Of a DNA stretch of 64,000 nt, positions 10,005 through 21,426 are shown piece after piece. The position numbers and the translations under genes are program-made. A model generated the notes under the pieces. It ran no database searches. It saw only the letters and a list, made by a program, of their open reading frames with translations, and was not told the origin of the DNA. Source of the stretch: Polytrichum commune (taxonomy: Eukaryota > Streptophyta > Polytrichopsida > Polytrichales > Polytrichaceae); assembly GCA_950295325.1 (NCBI GenBank), contig OX485803.1:46951554-47015553 (forward strand), read 5' to 3'. Positions within the stretch are counted from its first letter, which is position 1; each line of letters opens with the position of its first letter.

Positions 10005-11780
10005 GCTACCACCATCGGTAACTACCCACAATAAGTAACTATGAAAATTGCCTACATCAAATTAGTTCAATTAAACCAATGAGCTAATTTTGTAGGAAGT
10101 CTAATTTCTAAGAAATTTACATTTTCTTTTGTTTCATCATAGTCTCTTTACATCAAGTTTATGACCATAATTACCATTTTGCACAAGAACATATAGATAT
10201 TTGTAAGTGATCAACCTTATATGTGGAAGGAGTTCACCCTAACATATTAACAAAGAAAATGGGTTGACATAAAATTGGAAGGCTGTTCGGAATGTGTCTA
10301 TGCCCTCAACAAAATTTTGGGCCTCAATCCCACACAAAATATGAACTTGTTTGAAATTATGTCCAACTAAGAAAAGTTGGGGTGAGTCAACGGCATTTTG
10401 GAGCTCCTATTGATTTGGTGAAATGTGAACATTGGTCATCCACATCTCAAAGGAAGAGCCCGAACCTCAATTAGTAAATCATATGTATATTTAACCAAAG
10501 GGTTAGCGGTTTTAGCCCTAAAAATTAAAACTTAGCATCATTTTTGAACTCTTTGGGATAAATCTAGATCCCATTTCTTTTAGGAGTGATTGATTGCACA
10601 CAAAATGATTGGTTTGCTTTATGTTTAGGAAAATTGTAATTCATTAGCCACACACAATCAAGGAAGGACCTCAACATTTGCAAGTGCTCCTCCAATCTCT
10701 CCAACATTGGTTTGTCCGGTGTTAAAATCCAAGTCTTTGGTCCTATTTTTGTGGAAATGATCATATTAAATGCTAACCAAAACCATTCTCTACTCAAATT
10801 ACTCCAATACTATTTGTGGTTTACCACCATCAATATGGTTGTTCATATGCCACCGTTAGAGAACTTTAAGACCAGGGTCTAGGGAGAAAGCTTAGGAGGC
10901 ATACACTTTATTAGTAGGGTCCAAGGCCCAACTGATGATACATTGTGATTTGAGGACTAACCTTGCCATCAATCACCACCACAACTATAATAATAAACTA
11001 AAAACATATATGTGGTATTGTGGTGATCAACCACAACCACTTGACCACCTTTAAAGTGTTAACAATGTGCTTTCAATGATGTAGTGAGGTCATCTAGGTT
11101 GCATGTGATTTGTATTGTATTGCAGTAAGGGTACATGGCTCTAGCATATAATAATTTAACTGAGTATGGAGGGTGGGTAGGGTTGGGAATAAGTCAAATA
11201 CTTTTCCGGAATGATGCAGTGGTTATTCACTTACCATCATTGCTATATGAGATTCAGGATGATAAACTCGGGTGAAGCACTGTCACTGAATATTTTAAAT
11301 ATGGAACGGCGGGTAGCAACTAACTAATGTTATGAATGTGGGCACTTTCAACTCCACTTGTGATTTTGACCATTAAATCAACTTGGGATTAGTCTCATCG
11401 TGTTAGCCATTGCAAAGAAGTATGAATATCATTGCAATTTTTATAATCATAGTATAGTGTGAGGCCAAACCACCCACCCTTATGCGGCGTAGTCCGGGTG
11501 GAGGTTTGTGATTCACATGTAGTAATCCTATGCCCTAGTCTTATGAGCTTCTTCCCACCCTCACAATAGTAAAATCAATCACACGCATTTATTTCATAGC
11601 CAGAGACACGACATTGTCAAATGACTTCTAATCTAGCCTTCCCTTCACACCAACTCCCACACTTCACTTCCCAAGTGCTCCTAGCCTACATGCCCAAAAT
11701 TACTATCATCACTAATTAAGTGCTAATCCTACATCAATCCCTAAACCCTTAAGCTACACAATGCCCAAGGGATCCTTGCT
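10005..11780. other. No gene seen; AT-rich intergenic DNA
   Basis: No recognisable protein, RNA or ordered repeat is visible. Open frames are short and lack family motifs. Confidence 0.5.
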
Positions 11781-11787
11781 ACCCCCT

Positions 11788-12112
11788 TTGATGTACCATC
11801 ACCTACTCTAACTAATGAAACCGGTTGGGGGCCCTCAGTCCCCGAATCCAGCCCGTGAAGTTGCGCTGTTCACTTCGATTCCCAGCCCGTCAAATGCCCA
11901 TCACTGGGACCCAGCTGGACCCAACTCGCTACTAGTTACAGCCGCACCCCACCCCGCTGTTGGGACAGCAAGGCTTGATGTACCATCACCTGCTCTAACT
12001 AATGAAACCGGTTTGGGGCCCTCAGTCCCCGAATCCAGCCCGTGAAGTTGCGATGTTCACTTCGATTCCCAGCTCGTCAAATGCCCGTCACTGGGACCCA
12101 GCTGCACCCAGC
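11788..12112 (+). repeat. GC-rich tandem duplication (~190-bp period)
   Basis: A block starting TTGATGTACCATCACCT, followed by CTAATGAAACCGGTT and CAGTCCCCGAATCCAGCCCG, occurs at about 11788 and again at about 11976. The second copy ends near 12112. The two are nearly identical where they overlap and clearly GC-richer than their surroundings. Both contain ACTGGGACCCAGCTG-type inverted motifs. The origin is unknown. Confidence 0.85.
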
Positions 12113-13283
12113 TGAGGTGTGCCATCGCCGAAGTGGCTTGTTCTTGACACTGAGAGTTCCTCTGCTTTGCCGGATTAGAGGCGACCTTGCTGCTACCCTC
12201 AAGTTCGGCATCTGATTCCAGGAATGCCATCCCTGAATTGCCAACAGAAGTTCACATTGATCTTGCAGACCCAGCTCTCAGTCGAATTCCCCTTCCCAGC
12301 TGATGTCCTCTCCTTGTCAATGCTTGTCACTCTCTTGAGCTCAGACACCCTCCTTCCGCATTCAAGCTCCGTGGAGCTCCTCTCCGCCGCGGCCTTCAAC
12401 ATTTTTCTCTTCGCTGTATGGGGGCTCTGCCTCCTCGGCCAGCCGCCTTCACCGTTTTCCTCTCTCAGCTGATGTCCTCAGTGCTAGTTTTTCCCAGCCG
12501 GAAACCGAACCAAGCCCAACCGACCAGTCCCCGATCCCGGAAAAAACTAGGGAACATTTCCTGCCCTCCCTTCTCACAGACACAGCACATGCCCAATTCA
12601 ACCCGGCCACATGCCCAATTCGGTCACCAAAACCCCCGGCCTACAAGTCCACTCAATTCTATCGTGTTAACTATCATTCCTTTAAATGATCTTAACCCGT
12701 AACTAAACTCACACCCAAATCTTCACTCTTAACTCAATATCAAATCAAAAACCAAGCCCACACTATTTTTATGCTTTTTGATTGAATAATGAAATTCAAA
12801 ACCTAAACTTGATAGATACTTAAGGGTTAGGAATAACCGTGGGCACCATTTTGGGCTCACATATAGATGCAAAAGTTCAAAATACAAAACATCTCACTCT
12901 TTGGACGATCGTGTAGGACCTCCCGCATGTGTTCACTACTAAACCTAGAATGGTTAACACATTTTGTGCACACATGCCAATCTCATCGTGACACTTTTTT
13001 TGGGGGGGTGTGTTCATTCTTAACTACAATGTCATTTGTATCCATATAAACATAGACATGTGAATAACACCACATAGCACTAGTAGGAACATGATCCTAG
13101 AATGGCACATCCAACTTAAACATGACCCCAAATGACCAAAGTCGTGATAATCTCCAACCACCATAGACTATAATCAATGGGGATTGGGTCATGTGCTAAT
13201 ACACCTCACGCCACCTGATTGATCATGCCAATGAAGGAAGGCGAAGCTAGCTAGATATTGCCCCCTTCCCACTTGACTTTAGC
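12113..13283. other. GC-rich tail then AT-rich DNA, no confident gene
   Basis: From 12113 to about 12660 base composition stays GC-rich, and both strands have open frames of 60-94 codons. One is a minus-strand frame at 12199-12402 beginning MLKAAAERSSTELE. None is recognised, and no splice-supported gene model is evident. The rest is featureless. Confidence 0.35.
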
Positions 13284-13286
13284 TAA

Positions 13287-13661
13287 GGGCCGGTTTACAC
13301 TACGGTGGAGAAGTCCACCGGTCATGAAAAAAAGGGCGTTTCTCAATTGTGATTGGTCGAAAATGCAACTCTTGACCGGTGGGTGTTTACACTAGGTGAA
13401 GAAAACAATGGTGGTGAACTTTTCTCATGGATGATAAAATGACATGGCCGCCTACATGGCGGCACTTTTTGGAGTTGGGCTTTTCCGGAGGAGGAGTTTC
13501 TTGTCCGGCCTCAAGAGGCCGGAGAAGCCCAACTCCTTAAGAAATATTTTATTGCCTTTAATTCTTCTCCGGCACATCCACCATTTGCCTCATATAACCA
13601 TGTCTTGGCCAAGCATTCTTGACCGACCGGAGGCCTTCTCCACCGTAGTGTAAACCGGCCC
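13287..13661. mobile_element. PIF/Harbinger-type MITE (GGGCCGGTTTACACT)
   Basis: Terminal inverted repeats of at least 26 bp begin GGGCCGGTTTACACTACGG and end with the exact complement. The trinucleotide TAA directly flanks both ends (13284-13286, 13662-13664), the TNA-type target duplication of PIF/Harbinger elements. Length is 375 bp. The interior holds a second inverted pair around GGAGTTGGGCTTTTCCGG / CCGGAGAAGCCCAACTCC. It is non-coding. Confidence 0.88.
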
Positions 13662-13664
13662 TAA

Positions 13665-15559
13665 GACTAAAAGTTGGTTCTAACAACCCGGCCTTCACAC
13701 CATCGACATTATCGAGTGCTGAGCCAAGTTGGCAAATGATGTGGCATGGCTTAAACGTGGAGGTTTCAAGCCTCAAGCACCCACCCTCCCATCGGTACCT
13801 AAACATGAGGCAAGAATATAGGACTTTTAAGAGTGTCGCCTCCCGCCCTTGTGATTGGTTGCTTTTTAGTCTTAGCTATGAGGGCACGAGGAGCTTCATT
13901 AACAAAAACCGATGGTAAGATAGGTGAGTAGTGAAGCATTTGGGGGTGGGACAAAAACCACCCAACATTCATTGCTTGGTAGATAAAATAATGAACATGT
14001 GTGAAAGCTACTTAACTAAAACCTACTTGAAAATCTCCAGAGGATTTTTTTGTAGGTGCATTGGGATGGCTAGATGCCTCCGCTATAACCAAGGGAGCTT
14101 TACCCAATTTTTAGAAAACACTTTTAGTCTTAACTAAAGTCAGGTGGGAAAAAGGCGGGCATATGCCAAGTCCAAAAGGTTATAAAGTGCCACTAAGGTT
14201 ATTGGTTTCATTTATCAACAATGTTGTTGTTGTTGTTGTTGCATATGGGCTGTACGACTGGCGAGTTTGAATTGGTGACGATTCATGAAGTCGTGCGTGC
14301 ACACCCCAGTCAATAGCTTTGCCTGCAAGCCTTTTCTTTTCATTTACAGTTTGATCGGGTGGCCAAATATGATAATGTATTGGGCTGGTTTGAAGCGGAC
14401 ACAAGGCACATGGGTGGAGCTGCAAAGGTGGGGGCACTCTGCCCAAGGCACATGAGATTCCTGAGGGTAATATAAGCCACGCGCAGGGGGACCACTGTAA
14501 CCATAACTTATGCCTTTTCCTAGAATCCAAGCTTCAATCTTAGTTAGTAGGCACCTGCAAGCAATGAACGGGGACAGCCGACCGCTGGTTCACATGAACC
14601 GATCGAGTTTGGAGGAAGAACCAGTTGAAGGTGCTCAAGAGCTTCATCAGCAAGAATTTATGCATCGTTTCAGAGGAACATGTAGAATATGCCTCATCAG
14701 GAAACCCTAACGATCGCAACTTGTAAGCAGTTGGACCTGGAAGCCTTAGGGTTGGGACTGATTAGGCCAGAAATCTCTCCCCCTTACACTGGGCATCTGG
14801 CTTATCATGCTCTTGAAACTCACCTGTCGTGAGGACGCCTAGAATGAGGGGACAGGGTCAAATTCTCATCAACACAGCCACTTTATTAATTAAACTTACG
14901 GGAAGTTCCCAACCACCACACGAACATGAACACCACCTTGTTTTTGGCCGGACTCCAAGCTGGGTTCCAACTGCCGGCCTCCTAGCTGATGATATTCCTT
15001 CATTCCATTCTTGTCTAATTTTGCCCTAAATTATGCGGTCTCGTCAAAAAGCAAACAGTGCTCGCGTTCCAGTGCCATTGGCACCGAGGTACTTAATTAA
15101 CATTGTGGCCAGCCTCATGTACAGTGGTGGGGACGGTTTCTGGGCTCAGTTGGTCGAGACATCCTAGTGTTTCCAAGTCCCCACCAATTGATTACATGTT
15201 GACATCTTTCGGGGCTTTTCTAATACATCGGGGTATATTCTCTCAATTCCTCTAAAACGGTCGGTGATTTTCCTAAAGTCTGGAACTTCAACCGGTTCAT
15301 ATGTAACTAGTGGTTGGTTCTCCCCGTTCATTGCTCATGCAACAATCATTGTTCGTTGTGTGCATGCGCATGGATTTACATTGATTCCCAAAACTGAGTC
15401 AACCAACAAAACAAAAACTTCAAGCCATATCTGGAAGAGTATTGATCTTTCAAAGCTATATTGAGTTACAATGCCGCCTACGGTTCGTCCTCTCATCCAT
15501 GGTTAGTAGCATGGTCTCTTAGGACATTTTCTCTTACAATTGTGAAGGTTTCTTTGCCC
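13665..15559. other. No gene seen; includes (GTT)n near 14222-14241
   Basis: Scattered short open frames have no family motifs. The only clear structure is the GTT microsatellite. A short stretch at 15280-15350 resembles 50615-50690 (ACTAGTGGTTGGTTCTCCCC), so part of this region is dispersed repeat. Confidence 0.5.
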
Positions 15560-16585
15560 ATGAGAGCATTACGAGAGGAGAGGAGGTTGAATGATGTAGC
15601 CTTATTGCAACATGGGCGTAGCACATGTGAAGTATCAAAATTGTTGGATATCTCTCCATGTACATGTTCTAAGATTCATAGAGAGTGCATTTCTCATATG
15701 GAGCCTTCAAGAGGAGGGCGTCCAAGAAGTATTACCCTTTCTCAACGACGAGTGTGTGTACGAGCCATCACAATTGGTGTACTAGATAATGTTGTAGACA
15801 TGAGGAGTGCTTTGGGTGAGCACTTGATTGTGGTAGTGAGGCATGCGCTTCATGAAGCAGGGCTTGGGTCATTAATGAGGAAGAAGAAGAAACAGTTGTT
15901 CACGGGCAAGAATGTATGTTGTAGCTTGGAATTTGTTTGACGTCATCGAGATTGGACTATATCCATGATTGGTGTAGGGTAATTTTTAGTGATGAGACTA
16001 AAATCAATCGATTTCAATCTGATGGTTGTGTTTGGTGTTGGGTGAGGGATGGAGAATCTCAATTACAAACTCATCATGTCTTAGACAATTAAACATGGAG
16101 GTGCTGCAATTCTTGTGTGGGGTTGTATGACTTCATGTGGCATGGGTTACATGTTCAAGATAGAGGGGAAGATGACACGAACTTTGTATCTTGGTAGTCT
16201 TCAAGATGGGGTCATGGAGACAATTGAATAATACCATTTCCACCCTTCTTGTGTCATATTTCAGCATGATAATGATCCTAAACATTATGCAAAATTGGTC
16301 AAGTAGTGGTTGTCAATGCAAAATTTTGATGTACTTACTTGGCCTCCTCAATCACCTGAATTGAATCCACTTGAGCATGTGTAGGCACTTGTGAAACATA
16401 AATCAAAATGAGTATCCAACACAAAGGAATGCTTCAATTATGGGAGTGCGTACAAGCTTCTCTTCATTCCATCACCCTAGAGTAGTGTCAAAAGTTCTAT
16501 CATAACATGCCCAATTACATATCCAAGTTGTTTGAGCTTCTCAATGAGGGTGGACAAAAATTATTGATCTATAGGTAGATGTAGG
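15560..16585 (+). pseudogene. Tc1-type (DD34E) transposase, decayed
   Basis: An N-terminal region from 15560 carries a helix-turn-helix pattern, then GRPRSITLSQRR, then VRHALHEAGL and KKKKQLFTGKN. A frameshift near 15965 leads to DWCRVIFSDETKINRFQSDG, another near 16085 to KHGGAAILVWGCMTSCGMGY, then FQHDNDPKHYAKLVK, WPPQSPELNPLEHV, and a C-terminal FYHNMPNYISKLFE. The catalytic residues are D (15991-15993), D (16268-16270) and E (16373-16375). Exactly 34 codons separate the last two, the DD34E spacing of Tc1 elements. Stops replace expected residues at about 16229, 16304 and 16381. I could not find terminal inverted repeats. The family is secure and the copy is inactive. Confidence 0.88.
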
Positions 16586-16795
16586 TTACAAAACTTCAGT
16601 CAAGGTATATAGTTCTCTTCATATCACTACTTCTGCATGCGTAATTTTGTACTAGTACATGACTTTGGAGTTTATGTGCTAGACTATGACTATTAACTTA
16701 TATAAGTGAAAGTTTGTGTGTTTTTGTTTTTATTTTCCCAACATTGTATGTAAAATTTGATGTAGTGAGCCACTGACTTAGTTTTGAGGGTCAAG

Positions 16796-16890
16796 TGGAG
16801 GATTTGGGCGAACGAACCCATGCACTCGTTCTTTGTTGGATGCCTAAACCCTTAGCCTTCGAACCAATGTACATGTTGGTTCGCCCCAGC
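16796..16890 (-). repeat. Single copy of the ~115-bp hairpin repeat
   Basis: The sequence GGATTTGGGCGAACGAACCC...GGTTCGCCCCAGCCC is the reverse complement of the units tandemly arrayed at 21052-21300. It is itself an inverted repeat (GAACGAACCCATGCACTCG against ATGTTGGTTCGCCC). It abuts the left end of the foldback MITE at 16895. Confidence 0.75.
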
Positions 16891-16894
16891 CCAA

Positions 16895-17234
16895 GTGGAG
16901 GCCACACATGTTCGAAAGCGTTGGTTTCGAAACGGAGTTTGGTAAGCCAAGGTAAAAGAATATCGGCCTTGACATGTGCCCCAGCTTCAAGGAGCTGGGT
17001 TTCTAGGTCGGTCCCTCTTTTATCGGTCAAAACCGTCTGTTTTAAGCCTTGCCAAACCGCCGTCTTGGATTGGAGTTGGAAATGGATGATTCCACCCAAT
17101 AAAAGAGGGACCAACCTCAAAACCCAGCTCCTTGAAATTAGGCACATGCCAAGGCCAACATTCTTTCACCTTGGCTTACCAAACTCCGTTTCAAAACCAA
17201 CCAGTGTATTCAAAAGTGGTGGAGTGGCCTCCCC
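16895..17234. mobile_element. Foldback MITE family 'GGGGAGGCCACAC', copy 1
   Basis: The two halves are inverted copies, about 165 bp each. The left arm reads GTGGAGGCCACACATGTTCG, then GGTTTCGAAACGGAGTTTGG, then GCCTTGACATGTGCC. The right arm reads GGCACATGCCAAGGCC, then CCAAACTCCGTTTCAAAACC, then GGCCTCCCC. This copy shares sequence with copies 2-4 over its whole length. It has no real coding capacity; open frames on both strands simply mirror the palindrome. Confidence 0.88.
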
Positions 17235-18117
17235 GACATCATCATCATCATCAGTGTAGCTAGGGCTCCCCCTTTAAAGTCATCACCCTGTTTTGAACCA
17301 TACTTACCTTCATGATTGCAGTCCTGGACTGATAAATGGCATGGCAGTTATATTATGTCCGTATACTTGGTATATGTACTCCGGCCATTCCTAGTCTCAT
17401 ACTGACCTTAAAATATGCATGCATTGAATCTTCTTCATGACTCCCACAACACACACTTGCCCAACTTGATGATAACAGCAGGCAGCAGTAGTCAATCGTT
17501 GGCACCAACTCGTTTGACCCCCTAACCCTGTAGAATTGAACTTTCTGTGATGCGCTTAATGGAGCATGATACGCCAGATACCATGGCCAAAAGTACTTCT
17601 CCAAGTAGTGTCCATGCAGATTTTTAGCATTATTATATACTTGTTTCTCAGTTGGAAGATAAGGCGATATGTAGCCATGGCCAAGAGTGAGGAGAAATTA
17701 TAGGACTTGCAGGGTCCTGTGTGTCTGCAAGCTGGTTCCAAAGTACAGCACTCCATGCTGGCAATGGGAATAAATTATCATGATAAAGCTCTCAGTAAGT
17801 TAAATTCCGTTGCGACACTTGAATAGATAGATACTCTTCCACTGTTCTCAATATGCAACTTTAATGCGGCCATGAGGGATTCGGATGAGTTAATTTCTAT
17901 ATATCATCGTCGTCACCAACAACCCTAGCTAGCTAGCTAGTAGGAAGAAAAAAAAACCGCGGGTACTTATTTACTTGTAACGCCTCCACATGACAACGTT
18001 TCCGACTGTGTCATGCTTTATGACACGACACGGGAATGTGTGTTGAGTGTCGACGCGGAAAGCAAAGCAATGAGGTAATGTAAAGGTTGGCTACTAATTT
18101 ATTTAGGGTGCAATGGC
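17235..18117. other. No gene seen
   Basis: It contains a short (ATC)n-like stretch at 17237 and a CTAG-type microsatellite near 17925-17940. There is no recognised coding sequence. Confidence 0.5.
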
Positions 18118-18310
18118 TACTAGTTAGGTTCGGCAGCTATTGAATGAGGTTTGGTGGCTTTTGGTTTAGATTCGGCAACCATTGAATGTGGTTCGGTGGC
18201 GATGCTAGAGGTTCGGCAACCATGACATGCCGGTTTGGTGGTTATGGTAGAGGTTCGGCAACTCCCTTTGAGGTTCGGTACCTACTCAATGAGGGTTGGG
18301 TGCCGTGCGA
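18118..18310 (+). repeat. Degenerate ~21/42-bp minisatellite
   Basis: Alternating units AGGTTCGGCAACCATTGAATG and AGGTTTGGTGGCTATGGTAG repeat about nine times with substitutions, giving a dimeric period of about 42 bp. No continuous open frame with a sensible protein repeat is seen. Confidence 0.7.
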
Positions 18311-19427
18311 CGTAGCGACTTGCACGAGGGTTTGGTAACTATGTACTCAAATGGCGAATTTTATCGTCACATATGAAATTGCAAATCCCAACGATGGTCA
18401 TTTCGAGTGTGAATTTGGAGTTGAGATGCAAACTTACATTACAAGATGTCAAAGTAATAGTTCGTTTCTTTTTTGAGTGATCACGTCGACACTCACTCGA
18501 CTATGTTGATTTCTGAACCTAGATTAAAGATTGTGTTTAGTGTCATAAATTGTGTTATTCCAAATAGTAAGTGACACTGAATACAATATTTAGTGCGTTT
18601 TTGAGCACACGCTCTAGTCTCATTCCAATAATGTCATTTCGGTATCTATTCTTATCCCCTAAGTATCCAATAGGTTACGTATGGGTTTCTTCGTGACCCA
18701 AAACATGTACTGTAGTTATAAAACGGTTACATATTAGCTAATTATGTCAATATCATCCTATATAAAACCAACTCCTTCATCAATTGCACCTTTCCAATCG
18801 GTTGAACACACTAATGTCATTGTAGTTTTGGGCTTCAGAGTTATTGGGTGCCCTTTTGTGCAAATACATGCTTAGCATAATGATCATTCATGTGAACTTT
18901 CTTTTATCGCATAAGATAATATACTACAGAGATTTTGAAACACATAAATCAAGCAACGATGATTTTAAAATTGGATGAAGACTCATAGATCTTGTGTGTA
19001 TACTAGGTCCCACATTGAGCCCCTTGGAGGTTTAAGAATTCACTACAAGACTTGCCATGTAGCTCACAAATACATGTGTCTGACTACATTGAGTATTCCA
19101 ACTAGTACGCATTAATATACAGAGTTATGTAGTGCAATAACACCTCAACTTTGACCAACAATTGTTCAATAGGTTATTTGCTCATTATGAAACACAAATA
19201 ACTTTGCTTGATAAAATTCTACATTCTCATCTAATAGTTATAGCATTATGTAACTCTGATTAATTACACGCACTAATTGGGATAATCGGTGTCGAAGTAA
19301 CTATGCAAAGCCCAGTTTAGACAATGCTAAGGTTGACATATTACTTAAGGTGTTGAGCTGGCATAGTGGCATGTTGCTTGGAAGGTACGTGGTGTGTATA
19401 TGAGGAGGCATGGGTCGAGCAACTGGA
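18311..19427. other. No gene seen; isolated TTTAGTG-type motifs near 18534-18600
   Basis: A short stretch has GTGTTTAGTGTCA and TGACACTGAATACAATATTTAGTG within 65 bp. It resembles ends of the TA-flanked MITE family, possibly a collapsed copy. The remainder is AT-rich and unremarkable. Confidence 0.4.
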
Positions 19428-19430
19428 TTA

Positions 19431-19929
19431 GGGCCACTTCACACACGAGCAAAGAATCGTGACCATGGGATTGTGAGAGCCCAAAAGAAAGTATCCAAAG
19501 GCCGTCCCAACACACCTCCAAAATCATGTATTGTGGTCACGGATCCTCAAGTGAAATGTGAAGTCATACGTGACCGGATCCTCAACCAAATGCTATACCA
19601 ATGAATTTCTATTAAGGCAGATCCTCACACATGATAAAATATAATAAATCAACGGTTGTGGGCGTTCAGAGTGCCATGATCTCTCGGTTTTGGTGTTAAG
19701 CCTACCTCCAAGAGGTGGTTTTGAAAATAATCCAAGTGACCATGAAACATGGTCCATTTGATGCCATGTAGGAATCCATGTAAATTTCACATCCATCTTG
19801 CATTCACTTGCTCTGTTGGTCCGTCAAGCGTAGTGTGAAGCAAACTTGGACCGGCTCCGTCTTTTCCACCAATGAGAGTGCTTGACGTGTACTAGTCACA
19901 GGCTCTTAATCTTGTGTGTGAAGTGACCC
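19431..19929. mobile_element. PIF/Harbinger-type MITE (GGGCCACTTCACAC)
   Basis: The left end GGGCCACTTCACACAC pairs with the complement of GTGTGTGAAGTGACCC at the right end. TTA flanks both sides exactly (19428-19430 and 19930-19932). The element is 499 bp and non-coding. A truncated relative lies at 8794. The TTA target duplication and GG-starting termini fit the PIF/Harbinger superfamily; no transposase is encoded. Confidence 0.85.
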
Positions 19930-19932
19930 TTA

Positions 19933-20260
19933 GGGGCGGTTTACACTGTGGACCATGAAGTCGAATCATGGAAGAGGGCCTTTTTCAATGGTCCAACTTC
20001 CATGGTCCAACTTCTTAAAAAAATAGTTTTGAAAGCCTTGGGCCCCTCACTAGGTCTAAATCAAATTTGGACCAAGAAGAATGATCATGCACCAAAAAGT
20101 GAATGTGCCGATTTTTTTAAAATACATGCCCAAAAAAGGGAGTTTTGAAAAAAAATCAAGTTTGACCATTCTCTTGGGCTTCACTTGTCTTCACTTCTTG
20201 TTAAATGTGTCGAAGATGTGGCTTGCAAATCTTCTCACAATAATTATTACAAAAAAACGA
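19933..20260. mobile_element. Left end of a GGGGCGGTTTACACT MITE, directly abutting the previous one
   Basis: GGGGCGGTTTACACTGTGG starts immediately after the TTA at 19930-19932 and resembles the terminus of the 13287-13661 element (GGGCCGGTTTACACT). No complementary right end was found downstream, so the copy seems truncated; the end coordinate is arbitrary. Confidence 0.5.
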
Positions 20261-20322
20261 GTGATTTAATTTGCACATGTTCAATGTAATTTACATTTGA
20301 CATGAACCTTGTGTTGTCACTA

Positions 20323-20631
20323 CACTAAATAGGATATTTAGTGTTTGTTTAAATTTAATGTTGTTACCACTGTACCTTGCTCAACGCTAATTTTCAATTC
20401 TTTGATAATTAGTGTTAGAAGATATGCTAGAATTCTCCTTTTATCATTGTTATTTTTTATTTTTTCATAGCCTTACTAACACTAAATTAAAACATGTAAC
20501 TTCCACGTATTACCTCAATTGATATTTAGTGTTTAAGTATACATTTAATGTTACTTACTTTCACATGGTTATTGATATTCCGTGTATGCATTCATGTTTA
20601 ATGTATCAAACACTAAATATCCTATTTAGTG
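20323..20631. mobile_element. TA-flanked MITE with perfect CACTAAATAGG inverted termini
   Basis: The first 25 bases, starting CACTAAATAGGATATTTAGT, recur perfectly inverted at the right end. TA flanks both sides (20321-20322, 20632-20633). The terminus is itself near-palindromic. Length is 309 bp and it is non-coding. It is related at its ends to the copies at 8171, 9627 and 60811 but has a different interior. Confidence 0.85.
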
Positions 20632-21051
20632 TAGTAAGAAACTATGCGAAAAAGAACCGCAATCATTTTGTCATTGCGGTTCTTTTGACCGCCCTGATCT
20701 ATAGTTGCTACACGACTACAATTTTTTCTTTTTTGTTTTGCAACTGTGTTTTTTTTATAAAAATGGGGCAAGTAATATACCGTTGGAAATAAAATTTCAA
20801 GACCTTTCCAACAATATAGTATAAGCCCCGGAATTCCAAACATTTCAGTTGGTAGACCCAAAAAACAAATTTGCACTCAAATTTTTGAGTTCTAGATGTC
20901 CCACATTGTTCGATGAAACATGTGGGAGCAAGTTTAAGGGGTAGGGCATGGAAGAAATGGTATGTTTCATGGGCTATGATATGATCTAGGCTTGATAATA
21001 CAACAAATGCAATTAAATCACCCTGGTGTGGGGTCTTGGATGAGGTACTCA

Positions 21052-21300
21052 GTTGAGCACCGGGAGGGGCTGGGGCGAACCAACCCGTACACTAGTTCCT
21101 TGGAGGCAAGGGTTTAAGCATCCAACAAGGAACGAGTGTTTGGGTTGCTTTGCCCAAATCCTCAGGTGAGCACTAGGATGGGCTGGGGTGAACCAACCCA
21201 TACACTGGTTCCTTGAAGGCAAGGGTTTAGGCATCCAACAAGGAACAAGTGTATGGGTTGGTTCACCCAAATCCTCAGGTGAGCACCGGGAGGTACTAGG
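21052..21300 (+). repeat. Tandem ~115-bp hairpin repeat, two units plus a partial third
   Basis: Units starting TGAGCACCGGGAGGGGCTGG occur at about 21052 and 21167, with a partial one at about 21282. Each unit contains GAACCAACCCATACACTGG and its inverted partner GTGTATGGGTTGGTTCACCC, so a transcript could fold into adjacent hairpins. One inverted copy is at 16796-16890. Confidence 0.85.
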
Positions 21301-21426
21301 CATGTTCGAATCCTAGCTTTGTAACTAAGCCTCACATTTCTCCACCTCTCCATGTGGACGCCTAGTTAGTTGAGATTGGACAACCTTCCCCTATTTGCAG
21401 AGCAAGGTAAGTTGCTTACCTCATTT

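Noticed and set aside
13844-14137. Short frames resembling exons
   Set aside because: No conserved domain, no consistent splice sites, and lengths within chance expectation.
16791-17259. Overlapping open frames on both strands with similar proteins
   Set aside because: The palindromic structure of the foldback MITE produces mirrored frames; there is no recognised protein.
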